Shown in pieces: positions 32,801 to 44,800 of a DNA stretch of 64,000 nt; positions within the stretch are counted from its first letter, which is position 1, and every line of letters begins with the position of its first letter. The position numbers were made by a program, and so were the translations under genes. The notes beneath the pieces were generated by a model, which saw only the letters and a program-made list of their open reading frames with translations, searched no databases and was not told where the DNA came from. This stretch comes from Phytoseiulus persimilis. Its lineage: Eukaryota > Arthropoda > Arachnida > Mesostigmata > Phytoseiidae. The stretch covers positions 25,876,723-25,940,722 of the forward strand of contig CM075103.1 of the NCBI GenBank assembly GCA_037576195.1. Reading direction: 5' to 3'.

Positions 32801-35800
32801 ACCTCGATTATTTCAACCTTTCTATGCAGAAAACGGTTCAAATAATCGAGAGTTGAAATAATCTGGGTCGCGCCGTGATTGAAATTGAATTAATCGAGGT
32901 TGAAGTCGGAATACTTGATAAAATTGGGGTTGGAATCCGAATTGTTGAAATTATCGTGGTTGTACTGTATATGTACCAGCACTAATCATCGTGTCCCTAA
33001 GATCCTGTCGTGAAGGACTCGAGCCAGGAACAGACGAGGAGCTCGGGAGGCGGGCAGATTCGGTCCCGTATGTTGTTAAGTTGTGAAGCATACGAGGACT
33101 AAGTCTGTCTTAATGTGACAAATGGCTTTACCGAATAACAGCTGTTGCTGTGACCTTTTGCCCAGAACGCTTCCTTGATCTTCTCTATTCTTGTCAACTG
33201 CTAAGCATAGCACGACTTCGCCAACACGTCTCCGCCAGCACACGAGAGCCTGACGGGCCGCCAGGAGTCCGATACGTAGGACGCCGACGTGCTGTTGCCT
33301 TGACATTCCAAAACGTGTTCCTCGTCGCGAGACTCACCGATATCGTTCAATAGTGATGAGGGAAAGGATGAGAACGGATACTTCGCAGCTTATCATAGCT
33401 AACAATCCTACGGCAGTGCAACGCCAACTGGTCATCCACTGTCTCGCGTGGCGGTTGTACTCGTCCCGGAAAGCAACGTCCAGGATGCCGACGATCAGAA
33501 GGTACACCCCCATGAGAAAGTCGGCGACTGAAACGAAAACGCGATTTATTCTCCACGCTGAAACCTACAACGGTAGAGTGCGAGCCGAGAAGAACATCAA
33601 TAAACACTTGTCAGAGAACGCGTGAACATCGAGGACGGACACGCGCCTGCCAGTGGGAGGAAGCCGACGGCCCCACTGGAAGTCGTAGGATCCGAAACCG
33701 CTTCGAAGAACGTCAAGAGTAGCCCCGGGAGTCATCGGAATGCGAAACAGCTCCCAGCCGTCCGGGGAACGATCGAGGAGTAAATGGAGCAAGTTGAACA
33801 AGTTTCTCGCCGGTTCCTTGGGCTGGCGGAGCTCGGCCTAACGGGCGATCTCGGGGCAGCGAGGACACTGGACCGCGTGGAGGAGCTGAAGCCGGAAGTA
33901 ATTCTCACGGGAGACGTCGGTGCTCTCTCCTTCTCCTCCCCCCGTGGTCCTCCTTTGAGTCAATAGGGTTAGGTTGATCAAATTCGTTTTAGTGTTCGGT
34001 TGGCTCTGACATCATTCGGCGGCTGTTTGAAGCGGCACAGGAGCGCTGACGTAACCTCGCGAAACCCGTGAATTCCTAATCGCGATGAACCAATGCCCAG
34101 TGTTGGTGACTCCGAGCTTCATTGCCCACAGAAACCCGACTCTCCAAGAGTCCCCACGCTGGGCTCACTTCGGAAACTGAGGGGTGATCAGTGATCAAAA
34201 CAAGGCGCAGTGTTCCCTGATGTGATGGTTCATGGCCGGCGATTTTTCGGAGTGTGTCCAAAAGCCCGGGTAGCGAAGGTAAGCGAAGCACCACCGCTTG
34301 AAGCATAGGGAGTTGCTATAGCACGGTCTCGTGTTAACCGCAACGCGAAGGCCTGCCAAGGAGCGGAAGGCCATCAGCTCGCCGAGAATTAATGGTGGGA
34401 ATATTAATACACTGTCGGTGTTTCCTTCGAGCCTCGAACCCCGGCTCGGATTCGCTTTCCAATCTCCATCGGCTGAGAAAGTCGTCCTGGTTCGCAGACT
34501 ACAACACTCTCGGAGCCTGTTCCGGGCGTTCTCTCAGAGCGTTCTCCTCGATCCTGAGCTCGAAACCGGGCCAGGACCCTTTCGGACTCGGCGCCGCTAG
34601 TTCGAGATCGAGAGATTTCTTCCTTTCATTTCTAACACTCTTTCCGGTGAGGCAGTCCACTTCGGTTGTAGACGTTCGAGCAGAAATATTCCGTAGCCGT
34701 GGGTTTAGGTATAGCGGAGAAGTCGTCCTTGAGCGTCGACTTTGGGAGGATTGTTGCTCTTGACACCGGCCCTGCCGCCGTTGCTCTCACGCCTGGCCCT
34801 AATCACAAGAATAGCAGCGCGGGCGCGTTATGGCATAATTTCAGCTCCCGCTGAGCTTCGAGCATGGTTCATAATTTATGGACCGTGACCAACCGCAGAA
34901 CACAGAGTGGGCTGCCGCGCGAGTTCATCCCTCCCTTCCGGGGTCTCCGGTTTGTACTTCTAGGTCGACTCCCACCGTTGTATTCCTAGATATGCCGGGC
35001 TTGAGCTCCCACACAGCGTCGATGGAAGTTCTCTCTCGTAGCGATTTCAGATTCGGCAGTCATTGCACAGGGGTCTCACGTGACGCGATCCAGGGAAGCA
35101 GCGCTGTTCCTCTAAAGTCCCAAATTTCCGCTAACGAAATCGTTTCTCCCGGCGAGCTCGTGGCCCGGATGGGAAGTGACGGCGTCAAGCGAAGTTTTCG
35201 TCGTGTTTTACATACCGCGTCGAGTAAACAACGGTTAACTCAGTATCTTCTTGCTCGTTCGACCCTGTTCGCCAGGCTGGCACCCGACGCGAGCGGTGGG
35301 GCCGCTCAACGAAAAGTGGGGACGGAATCAACGAGAGCTTCGTTCGAACGGGATCACGCCACGTGAGACAAAGCTCATAAAACGGACAGGCAAGCCCGAG
35401 CGACGAAATAGCGGGCGTTGGCTGTCGCACGAACATATTCCTACTCGGTGTTCGATCCATCCCCCCATCCGGGCGATGGTGGGTGTCGGAGCTTGTTTCC
35501 TATCCTAGTCGTTTCTTACTGGAATCGCAGTCTCCGGGCAACCGGACAGAACTAGTAGCTGACTAGGCAACCCGCTCCCTGTCGGGAGTTCGCTCTGGGA
35601 TCGTTTCGATCAGCCGGAGATTCGAGCAAATGGCTAGGTCGCTTGAAGACCCTGTCGCGCAAGAAGCAAACAAGTGGGCGCGCCGAGATGTGTGCCCGTC
35701 GTGACACAACGGACAGCTCACACTGGCAAAGCACAGAGAGCACACATTGTCTCGATAATTGGCCAACGGACAGGGCAAGTGAGGCTATTGCCTCGCGTGG

Positions 35801-38800
35801 GAAACCGCAGCAGTCTTCTAACAACAGTCCGGCTCAGACCTATGACAAGCCCATGACGAAGTGTTGACAATTAACGCGAGGAGGAAAAAAGAAGAATCCC
35901 TCCTTATCTCTCTTCCCACCGAGTTGCTGGAGCTCTTGGTTGACTGGCGGGGACAAAGCAACGGATCGACCGCTTAACGAAAACCGTTCCTCGGGTGGCC
36001 CGGAAGTTTGTTCAGCAAACACCTCGTATGGACTATAAGCTTTCGTAGATGTTCGCGGGATGTGTGCTTGAGCGTAGCGTCTGCGAGTAGCATCTAAAGG
36101 ACTATGGAGGGGGGAGGGGCGTATTTTTCCGATGCGAGGAGCCACTGCTTCCAGAGCTGTCATTAACACCCCGGGGAAAAGAGAGAAGGAAGGACGCTGT
36201 GAGCGGGCGAGCTTGGAAACGGAAAGGCTCGCTGTCCCGGAGGTGGGTTCGGTGACTTTTCAGCCCAGCAGGACTTGTTGCCTTAGTAAGTCGGGGACCG
36301 GAGTTGTCGACCACGCAGCGCAACTAGTTCGCCCGTTGCCGTTGCATTGACCTGCGAGGATGATCGTGAGGAACGGACTTTCCCAGGAGGCTGCAGATGA
36401 TGAAGCGTAGCGAGCACGGTGTGGAGGGGACATAAAATGTGAATGCTAACTCTGGTACTTGACGGAAAAAGAGGCCGATTCCTCGAGGACACAGATAGAT
36501 GGGATAACCTGGAGTGAGAGAACTCGAGGAAGAAAATCAAAATCTCAGGCAGAAAATTTGCTCGGAGGGAAGAACATGGAATAAGTTCGAGCCAAGAAGG
36601 GAAATGCTACCAAGAGGAATAGAAGCACATGGAGCAGGATTCGACGTAAGGAAGTTCTCGTGAACAGAGACGCCGAAGGAAATAGGGGCAACGAGGGGAG
36701 AGGAGATAATCGGGTGGAAGCTCCTTCTGACGCAGGCGCGCTCGGGTTCAAAAACGTGCTCTATCTATGTCCGCTAATGGTCGTGTTGCAGTGGCGAAAT
36801 TTCTGTCAGCGTGCCCGCTCGCGTGCCGGTCAGCCCGTCGAGAGGACTGTCACGATGGATGGGGACAGTCGTGCTCAAACAACGCTTGAGAGTTCGACGT
36901 CCTCTTCTCGTTTGATATGACGTCCCAGGGCGGGGACTCCTACCCTTCTCTGCTCACTCTCTTTCTTCTGTCTCCATATTTCTAGAATTGCGCCTTTCCC
37001 TTGGGTCCTGTCTTCTTGGCGGGATCGGAAACAGGACGCGGGATGAGGACACGTTTGGTTGTTATTGAAACGTCGGGCGATCGGATTCCTCGAATGCTTC
37101 TTGTCGATTCAATACGCGTCCGCCTCTGTACGCAAACTCTGATGCGATCTGTGCGAAACGACCACCAAGCGCGTCAGGGAACGAGGAGCGAGACCTCTTC
37201 TCGTCGGTTTTCCCATCCGAGCGACCCCTCTTCGTGTTCCCCGCTCGCTTCCACTCTCTGCCTGGCGTCTCTGGTTCATTTGCTATTCAAGATGTCTGCT
37301 CGTCGCCGCAATCGGCTACCACAAGTGTCACTGGCTGATGACATGTTTTTTTCTGGTCGGCTCGTTTGCCAGAGAGAAATCTCTCGAGAGACGAGCGGAC
37401 GAACCAGAGTTCCAAGTGTCACGCGAATGGGTTGGGTTTTGAATGGTCATGACGCTCCTCAACTAGCTTGCTGATTTCTCTATTGCTTTCCAATCAGAGC
37501 TTGTCGGCACCCGCTCTGTGGATTCGCCATGAACGCAACGAAGGAGATGGTGGAGCATTGAATGTCGGAAGTTCCCTCCGCATTTCACCGCAGGGCTCGC
37601 CAGCGAGCAAGTCGTCGCCACTCACTTGACAGATTCTTGATGAAAAGTGAGAGAACTCGGTCTTCCTTCTTGCTGATGACTCTCCAGGTGAACACGACGC
37701 TGTTGGCAGCGCACGTGGAAATCGCTACGATCCAAACAGAGAGTCGCAGGATCGGCCATTCCAGCAAATGCTCCGTAGAGGATACGCCATCGGTTTTTGG
37801 GTAACAAATGCGAACGTACGGAGCGTAGCTACAGTATTGAAACTTTTTGAAATATCTGAAAGGAGACGAGAACACCTCTTTACTCGACTCTGCGGACGCG
37901 GTCTGTCTCTCCTGTTTTCCTTTCTCGTCTCGCTCCCTGCAAAGGGATCTGTTCAGCCTCAAATAGATGTCCTGGGACCCCATCCTCCCCGCGAGAGGGA
38001 CGAAAACGCAGAAAGTTGACCGAGCGAGCAGCATGGCCAAGCCAGCCCGGTGGATAGAAAAAGAGATGCCCTCTGCCGAATGGCCGTTCCGATCTTCTGC
38101 CGAGTCTAAGTATAAAAAATGGACCGTGTAGCCAAGCGCATACAGTGAGCCAGTCTGTTCTTTCGTCCGCCAGGACATCAGGGAGTCACAGAAGGCTCGA
38201 GAGCTTGATCGAGCGATCCTTCGTCCTTTCCCGAAAGGCAAATTGTTACTCTGACGCAGAACGCGGAGGCTGAATCGGAATCTTTTCTCTGAGGGATTGA
38301 GGTCAAGGAATGGAATGAAGGAATCCGCAGGTGCCGAGAGCATGACGAGAGGAATGGGATAATCACCATGCACTCATGGAAAATTCAAAATATACTGACA
38401 TGAACTTCAGGCTCCGCAAGCGATGAAAGTGGGCGACGTCGATATTTTCCAACTCAAGGTTCGACAAATTCCTGCAACGAAAGATAGCTAGTCAATGGGC
38501 TGATCCGGATGAAGTTTCCATTCTCCGGAAACCGAGCGGAGCGTGTCAAGGTCCCGGAGCTCTCTGGAGTACTAGCGCCCGTGAGATCCAGATGAGCAAT
38601 TGTGACACCTTAAAGACTGCCGCGTCAGCTGACATAATCGATGACGAGCGAACTTTGATCATAGGAGCGAGGAGGGAGAGCGGAACTCCGAATGCCCAGT
38701 GCCAAAGCCGCAGGCGTGAAACTAAGCTAGTGGCACGAGGCGAAAGCATCAAATGGCTTTCCCGAGCTGGAGCAGAGTGGGCTCCGAACGAGTGTGAAGG

Positions 38801-41800
38801 GGACAGAAACGATGAATGGGTTTGAACAGCAACGTCACGAAAAGCACGTTTTCCGCTGCTTTCGTCTCAGAAGAGTGATTCCTCTCGAATTAGCTGCTGC
38901 GGACTCGTGCTCGGAGCCGGATTCCGAACTTCGGATGAAGAGGGCACCGCTATGTACGCGTCTTCCTCGCGCGGAACCGAATCTCTCATCGTCAATCGTT
39001 CCGCTGGTTAGCCGCACTCAGATCGATCGGTTCCGTTCGAACCATCGGCCGAGCGGAGTGCTTCGTCGGCGTAGATATGAGATGGAAGCTGTTCGCTCCC
39101 CACACGCGAACAGAAATTGAGGATGAGAAGCTTTCGCCTGCTGGGACTCAAACTCCTCGCTGCACCACTCTTCCTCGATCAGGACTATTCATCGAGACTG
39201 CTTGCACTAAAAGTACGGAGAGCATTTCGGGCTCAGCGGCGCGGCGAACAGGTACCGCTCGTGCGATTCGGGGACTGTTGGGTCTTGGCGTGTCCGCCCT
39301 GTTTATCCGGGTTTTGTTAGGGAATGCGGTTCTAAAAACGAAGAAGCTGACTCACAAGGATGTGAGGTTCCTGCAGTGTACAAATATATTCACGTCGAGG
39401 GTTGTCAAAGGATTGTTCGCAAGATTCCTGAAAATGAAAAACAGACTATCATGTCCCCGTCGGGGAATCCTGAACATTGAAAGCCCCCTTCCAAGCTTGT
39501 GGAAGGGACTTGCACTCCATTTCCTCCAAGACAGAAAACAGAGTCTCCAAAGCTTGCGGTCCCCTGTTTCTATCCACTGATATGCGCAATCAAAAAGTGG
39601 CAAGTGTGCACGGAGCCATGAATGATTTCTTAATGCAGAGAATATTCCTACTCTTGAGAGTGGCTCGTTTTGGATGCTCGCCAGAAATCGATCAGCGCTC
39701 AAAAGTGTTCTGCTATGAGTTCAGTGCTCGGAACAGAGTATCTCTGCCAGGAAAGCCGCAGGGTGGCTCGTCATAAGGGTCCGAAGCGAGAAAATGATCG
39801 ATCTTAGGTCGAGAACTGAGCTGGAGATGAAGCATGTGAATAAACGTGCTCGTCCTCTTTCTTGACTGCTCTTTGAACTTCGCCTTCGTCGACGTTTGAA
39901 GCTTGGGTATGGCCCCCCTCGAATGCGCGTATAGAAACAAAAAACCGAATGAACCCGAGGCGGTTGAAGGTGACCATCGTCAGGAAGTGTACTCACAAAG
40001 TAGCGAGGCCCCTCAACTTCCGGAATATTTCCGGAGCTAGATATGTGATTTCGTTCCCGCTGAGATCTCTGAAAACAATTTAGAACTAAACATTAATACG
40101 TATTGCTCACTCGCTCCGAAGTCCTCCTAGATTGGGGACGTTGCAACAGGAGTTCGGATGGCGTTCGGAAGAACATACGGGGAGAGGAGGCGGGGCACGT
40201 TAGGGCACAATGTTGCAAAATACTCGGAAGAATTCTGACTATTCAACAGCGGATTCAAAGTTGGCTCAACTCTCAGACTTAACTATCGATCTTAGTCAAG
40301 TTGAACAGGCGCTTGTACACCCTGTAACTCGACGGGGTCAGTTAATGTTTTGTGGGCCTCGAGTGATCCTGCCCGCTTTCCGAGCAACCCACACGACCGA
40401 GCCCGGCAAGACCAGCAAGTTTTCATGCCAAGAGAAAAAGCACCCGGGCTCGGTCCCTCCACAGTACCCCTCGCTCTCCCCGGTTGTCCTTCGTCCCGCA
40501 AAATTCATACACCCGGTCGATTGACGACGACCCAAGATCTAATAACACTCGCACAACAACGAAAAGTTTGTTGGTCTCCCTTCGTTCCTATTTTTGCTCC
40601 ACTCCCACTTTCCCCAAAACTCCCCCCCGACTACACTTCTCCTGGTTTCGCTTTTATAGCAAGTCTTGCATGCAGACTGAGGGCGGCTCAGCCCGGCGGA
40701 GCCTCTTGCATGCTTGTTGCTCGGGACAGACGGACGGATGGCCGGGTGGGTCGCTTGACCCAAGGAGGCAAGCGCCGAGTCACAACGGCGAATCGATATT
40801 ACGATCGGCGCCCAAGGTAGGACCCGCGAAATTCCGCTGCATGTCATTGTGCAGGATTCGGGGATCAGCGCGTTATTGGAATCAACATACAAGAAGCTTG
40901 TGCGCGCGGCTTCGGAATTCGCTCACGGCGGAGGTTCTTCTGATTGAGATACTGGACGACACTCGGTTCCGCGGATCGATTTCCTTACTGTCCGCGTGAC
41001 GGCGCTCACTCGATGGAAACGAGCGAATGCTTCGACGACTCGCCCCGTAACGGTCAGCATGAATACTCACAGCTCGATAAGCCTCGGATTGTGTTGAAAT
41101 ACATCCGGGTGCAGCTTCTTGATTCGGTTGTTTCGCAAATATCTGGAAGGAAAAATAAAAATTGTCACGCTTCGATGCTCTCCTGTTCATTCTGCAGAGC
41201 TCGAAAATTTGGTGCGACCACGTTGCGAGCTGGATATTTTATTCCCGAGGAGATGCCTCATTATTAGAGCTGAGGAGTTCAGGCATTATCCATCAATCCA
41301 TGGATAGATGCCTGGATAGATTGACAAATCATGCATCACGGCCATTAGAAATGATAAACTCAGCCTCAGAGCCTCATTTATCCATCTTCCTGTATGGATA
41401 GATGGGAGGTATAAAACTCTGAACACCTGAACTTCCTGGCTCTACTCATAATCATCATCCACATTTTAACAAAAGCTTTGACATCGAACAGTTCCAAAAC
41501 TCTCGAGCGATTGCTTGTTGGATGCTTCCTGGATACTTGCTCCAGAGTGTGCCGACGCCATCTTCAAAAACACTGCTCCAGCGGAGCGAATCGAATCCGG
41601 AGCATTCTCCTCCGTGTGCTGCGAAATTCGCTCGAGCGAATACCCGAAGACACGTCCGATTGCGTGCGCTCTTGACCCGTGTGTCTCGAGGCTGTGTAGT
41701 TCCGGGTCGCCGGAACAGAGTTTGAGAATGAGAGATAAACGAAGAGTGGAGATCGTTCGATGCTTTCCGGGTGAGCTTGAAGATGGTGAGGTTTGGAACG

Positions 41801-44800
41801 ACCGGCAGGGCGCCGATCGATTGCCGATTTTCCTTTCATGTTCCATTCGGATCGCAGGTTGAAACCGTCATGTTTGTTTGGATGCAGGAACCGATATCAA
41901 TAAGTTCCACAGAGGGCGAAGACAAAATCTAGCTTCGCTGACTCTCGCGGGAAGTCTCAACTAGACACACAAGAGACGTTCCAGGTGAGGGAGCCAGCGG
42001 TCACTGTCTTCCTGGCCGCGCGTCGTGCAGATTTGGAACTTTTTCCCTCCAAAACCGACTATAATTCGACGTTAGCGAACCAGAGGAAGAAGGAAAGTGA
42101 AAAGAATAAAACTTTTTCAAGACTGACTCGGCCGTGGCGCCTGGGAATCGTTGAGGCGGAGTCGCTCTTATGGTCCACGGTCCGAAGTTTTCCAACTGCT
42201 TCCCCGAGGAGCGTCACGGCAACAATTCAAGAAACGGTCAGACTCTCCACCTTCGTTCCTTTTCCGGGAAGACGACTCTCGGGTGGTCAACGGAGGGGGC
42301 ACACAGGAGTCAGAGCCGAATCTGAGAGACCAAACAGGACTCCGAAAAGTTCCCCTGCCTTTGTTTCGATTGAAAAACTCTCCGAACATCAACTGCGTCT
42401 CTGGCAGGCCTGTCCCGCCTTAGACAATCGTCTCCGTCCAACTTTTCCCTCCATATTTCTCCTTCGCTCTCACCCTGGTTCACTGTCATCCGGCACGACG
42501 ACAGCTCCGCTTAAAAACGCTTTCTAGTCCAGAAACGTAGGTCTATGGCCTCGCCAAATTGCAGGGTTTCTCCGTCTTTGGCAGCTGGATTGTCGTTTTT
42601 GGGGGCATCTCTCGGACAGCATCTATCTCGGAGTAATTTCAACACTCGCGCAGGCAGAAAAGAGACGTTCGCCTTTGCGACAGCGACGCAATGTCTTCTA
42701 GACCGATCCCTCCTTGGCAACTAACCAACAGGGTGGATGAAAATTAAGATACGTAAGAGTGCGAGACACGCGGGCTGGGTAAGGTTCTGGCCTTCACTGT
42801 TCCCTTCTATAGCGGTGAGCTTCCGCGCTGCCTCCGCTGTCGATATGGGAGAGGGGTAAAGGATTGGTTTCTCAGCCATTGGCCGTGCTGTCGGCAGTTC
42901 CCGCGAAAAGATCCTCGATGCCGCAGAAGGGAGCCGGTATGAATCGGAGTCATTCAGAACCAGAGCACCTTGGGAAGCAGACAACCAGAATGGCGCGGAG
43001 CGAGCAACAGGGTAACGGAAATATGTTCGACCGAGCTCCAACTACCCCTGCCAATATGCTCTCGTCAAGTAGTTTGTCCCGACTGCGTTTCCTCGTTGGA
43101 ATCCGCTCACGCTAACAGCGAGGAAGAAGATCAATCGTCGTAATGAATACAGATCGGCTGGCGGAGCCGAACAGCCATCTAGCCGGGAGCCGAAGTAGTG
43201 GCCTCGTTAATATTGGACCGTCAGACGATGAGTGCTTCTTGGAGAGCGCACGATCAAGCTCTCCTATATTGGTGGGGTGTATAAGTAGCCATTCTTCCAA
43301 CCCCACCACCTTCGCTCGAGCTCAGTTTGTCCCGCTGCCCACCTTCCACTGGGTTTAATCCTCCACTGCTCCTCGAACCTCTTGAGACCGCCGAGTCCTC
43401 AGGAATACAGCTGACAGCGAGTTTGAATCTGGGAGGACAAGCACGATCGCAGCTCAGATTCTGCCGCGATGCCCCAAACATTCACGACAGAGCAAACCGA
43501 ACTTCATGACTTCTGGAGACCCGGGAAACTCGATGATGAGGCTCGCGAGCTAGACTCGAGTTGCGGCTCGTTCTCACGGCGAGCGTACCGTGATCCAACT
43601 CGACTCCTCGTAGTAGTTGCGGAGGGGGAAATTAGGGGTCGAAGAGGTTCGCAAAAAGCAACAACGGAATCTCCGGAGTGATCGTAATGAGTTAGCCTGT
43701 CTCAAGGACGATCTCGCTCGGCCGGCGGGGACTGATGTCGCTTCGAGAACGCATGGATAAGACCAACAGATGTTGCAAGATGTCCAAGTCTTGTGGAGCG
43801 GAGACGACAAGGATCGAGGGAAGAATGAGGGATATATTGCTCCTAACAAGATAAAACGGGCTCCGCTGGGAACCAACGTCGAACAACTGGACGGGATCCG
43901 CGGCCGAACCTATGAGAATTCTGGCAACTCTCGCACTGGAACGGTGCCGATCATGCGGAGATTCTGCGAATCAAACATCACTCCGAGGAATCAGACGGCA
44001 CCTGCGGTTGAACCAAGAGGCCAACGGAAGCGAAATAACGAAAAACGGCCTCCGAATCATGCCGCCGGTTTATGCCGAACTCTCGCCGATTTTCCGTGGT
44101 TTCCGGTCATAAGCACTTTTGCCACGGAAAATGTCGGAAGACCTTCATCGCAACGGAATCACGTCGGGGAGGGGGGGGGGGAGGTATTTCAAATCCTTTG
44201 GAGTCTCCGTCACGTCAGTTATCTTCTTCGGTTTTCATGTGCATGATCCGAATGTATTCCCGCACTCATCACTGCTCACGAAGCTCTCGTGGGCCCCGAG
44301 GGGAGCGTAGACTGCGCTTCCGATCGTCTCCTTCACCGGAGGTTCGTCCCTCATTTTATTACGGACGCCATGAAGTTCTATTCAGTGGAGCAACCGTGGG
44401 AGTATGAGACACCGTCCTGAAAGAGCACCGGGACAAGTTTATGGAGCTTCGCTTTTTGATGCTTTTGCGGCCGTTGGCAGCCGCACTGGTGCCGGCGGTG
44501 GTCGGAGTTCCAAAGGGAAAAATAGCCGAATCAAGATTCTTATGCTCAAAGCTTTTCTATTCTGCTCGATCATCCCAAGAGAGCTCTTAATCAGCAAGTT
44601 GCATTCCCGGCCATATTTTGCCATGAGGCCTCTCCAGTAGCAGAAGAGGCCAGGCGATCGAAGGCCGCCGATTCCTTCTTGGTCGGTCTACTTAGGACAT
44701 TCGCCTTGCTTGACGCCGACTTGAACCGAAAGCAAGTTGGCCTAGCGGTAGGCCATTCGTCGTATTGACGTATGTCACGCAGTAGCCATAACGTTCAATA

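Noticed and set aside
41271-41440. Palindromic ATCCATGGAT region as a possible MITE
   Set aside because: Inverted matches are short and the ends and target duplication cannot be defined.
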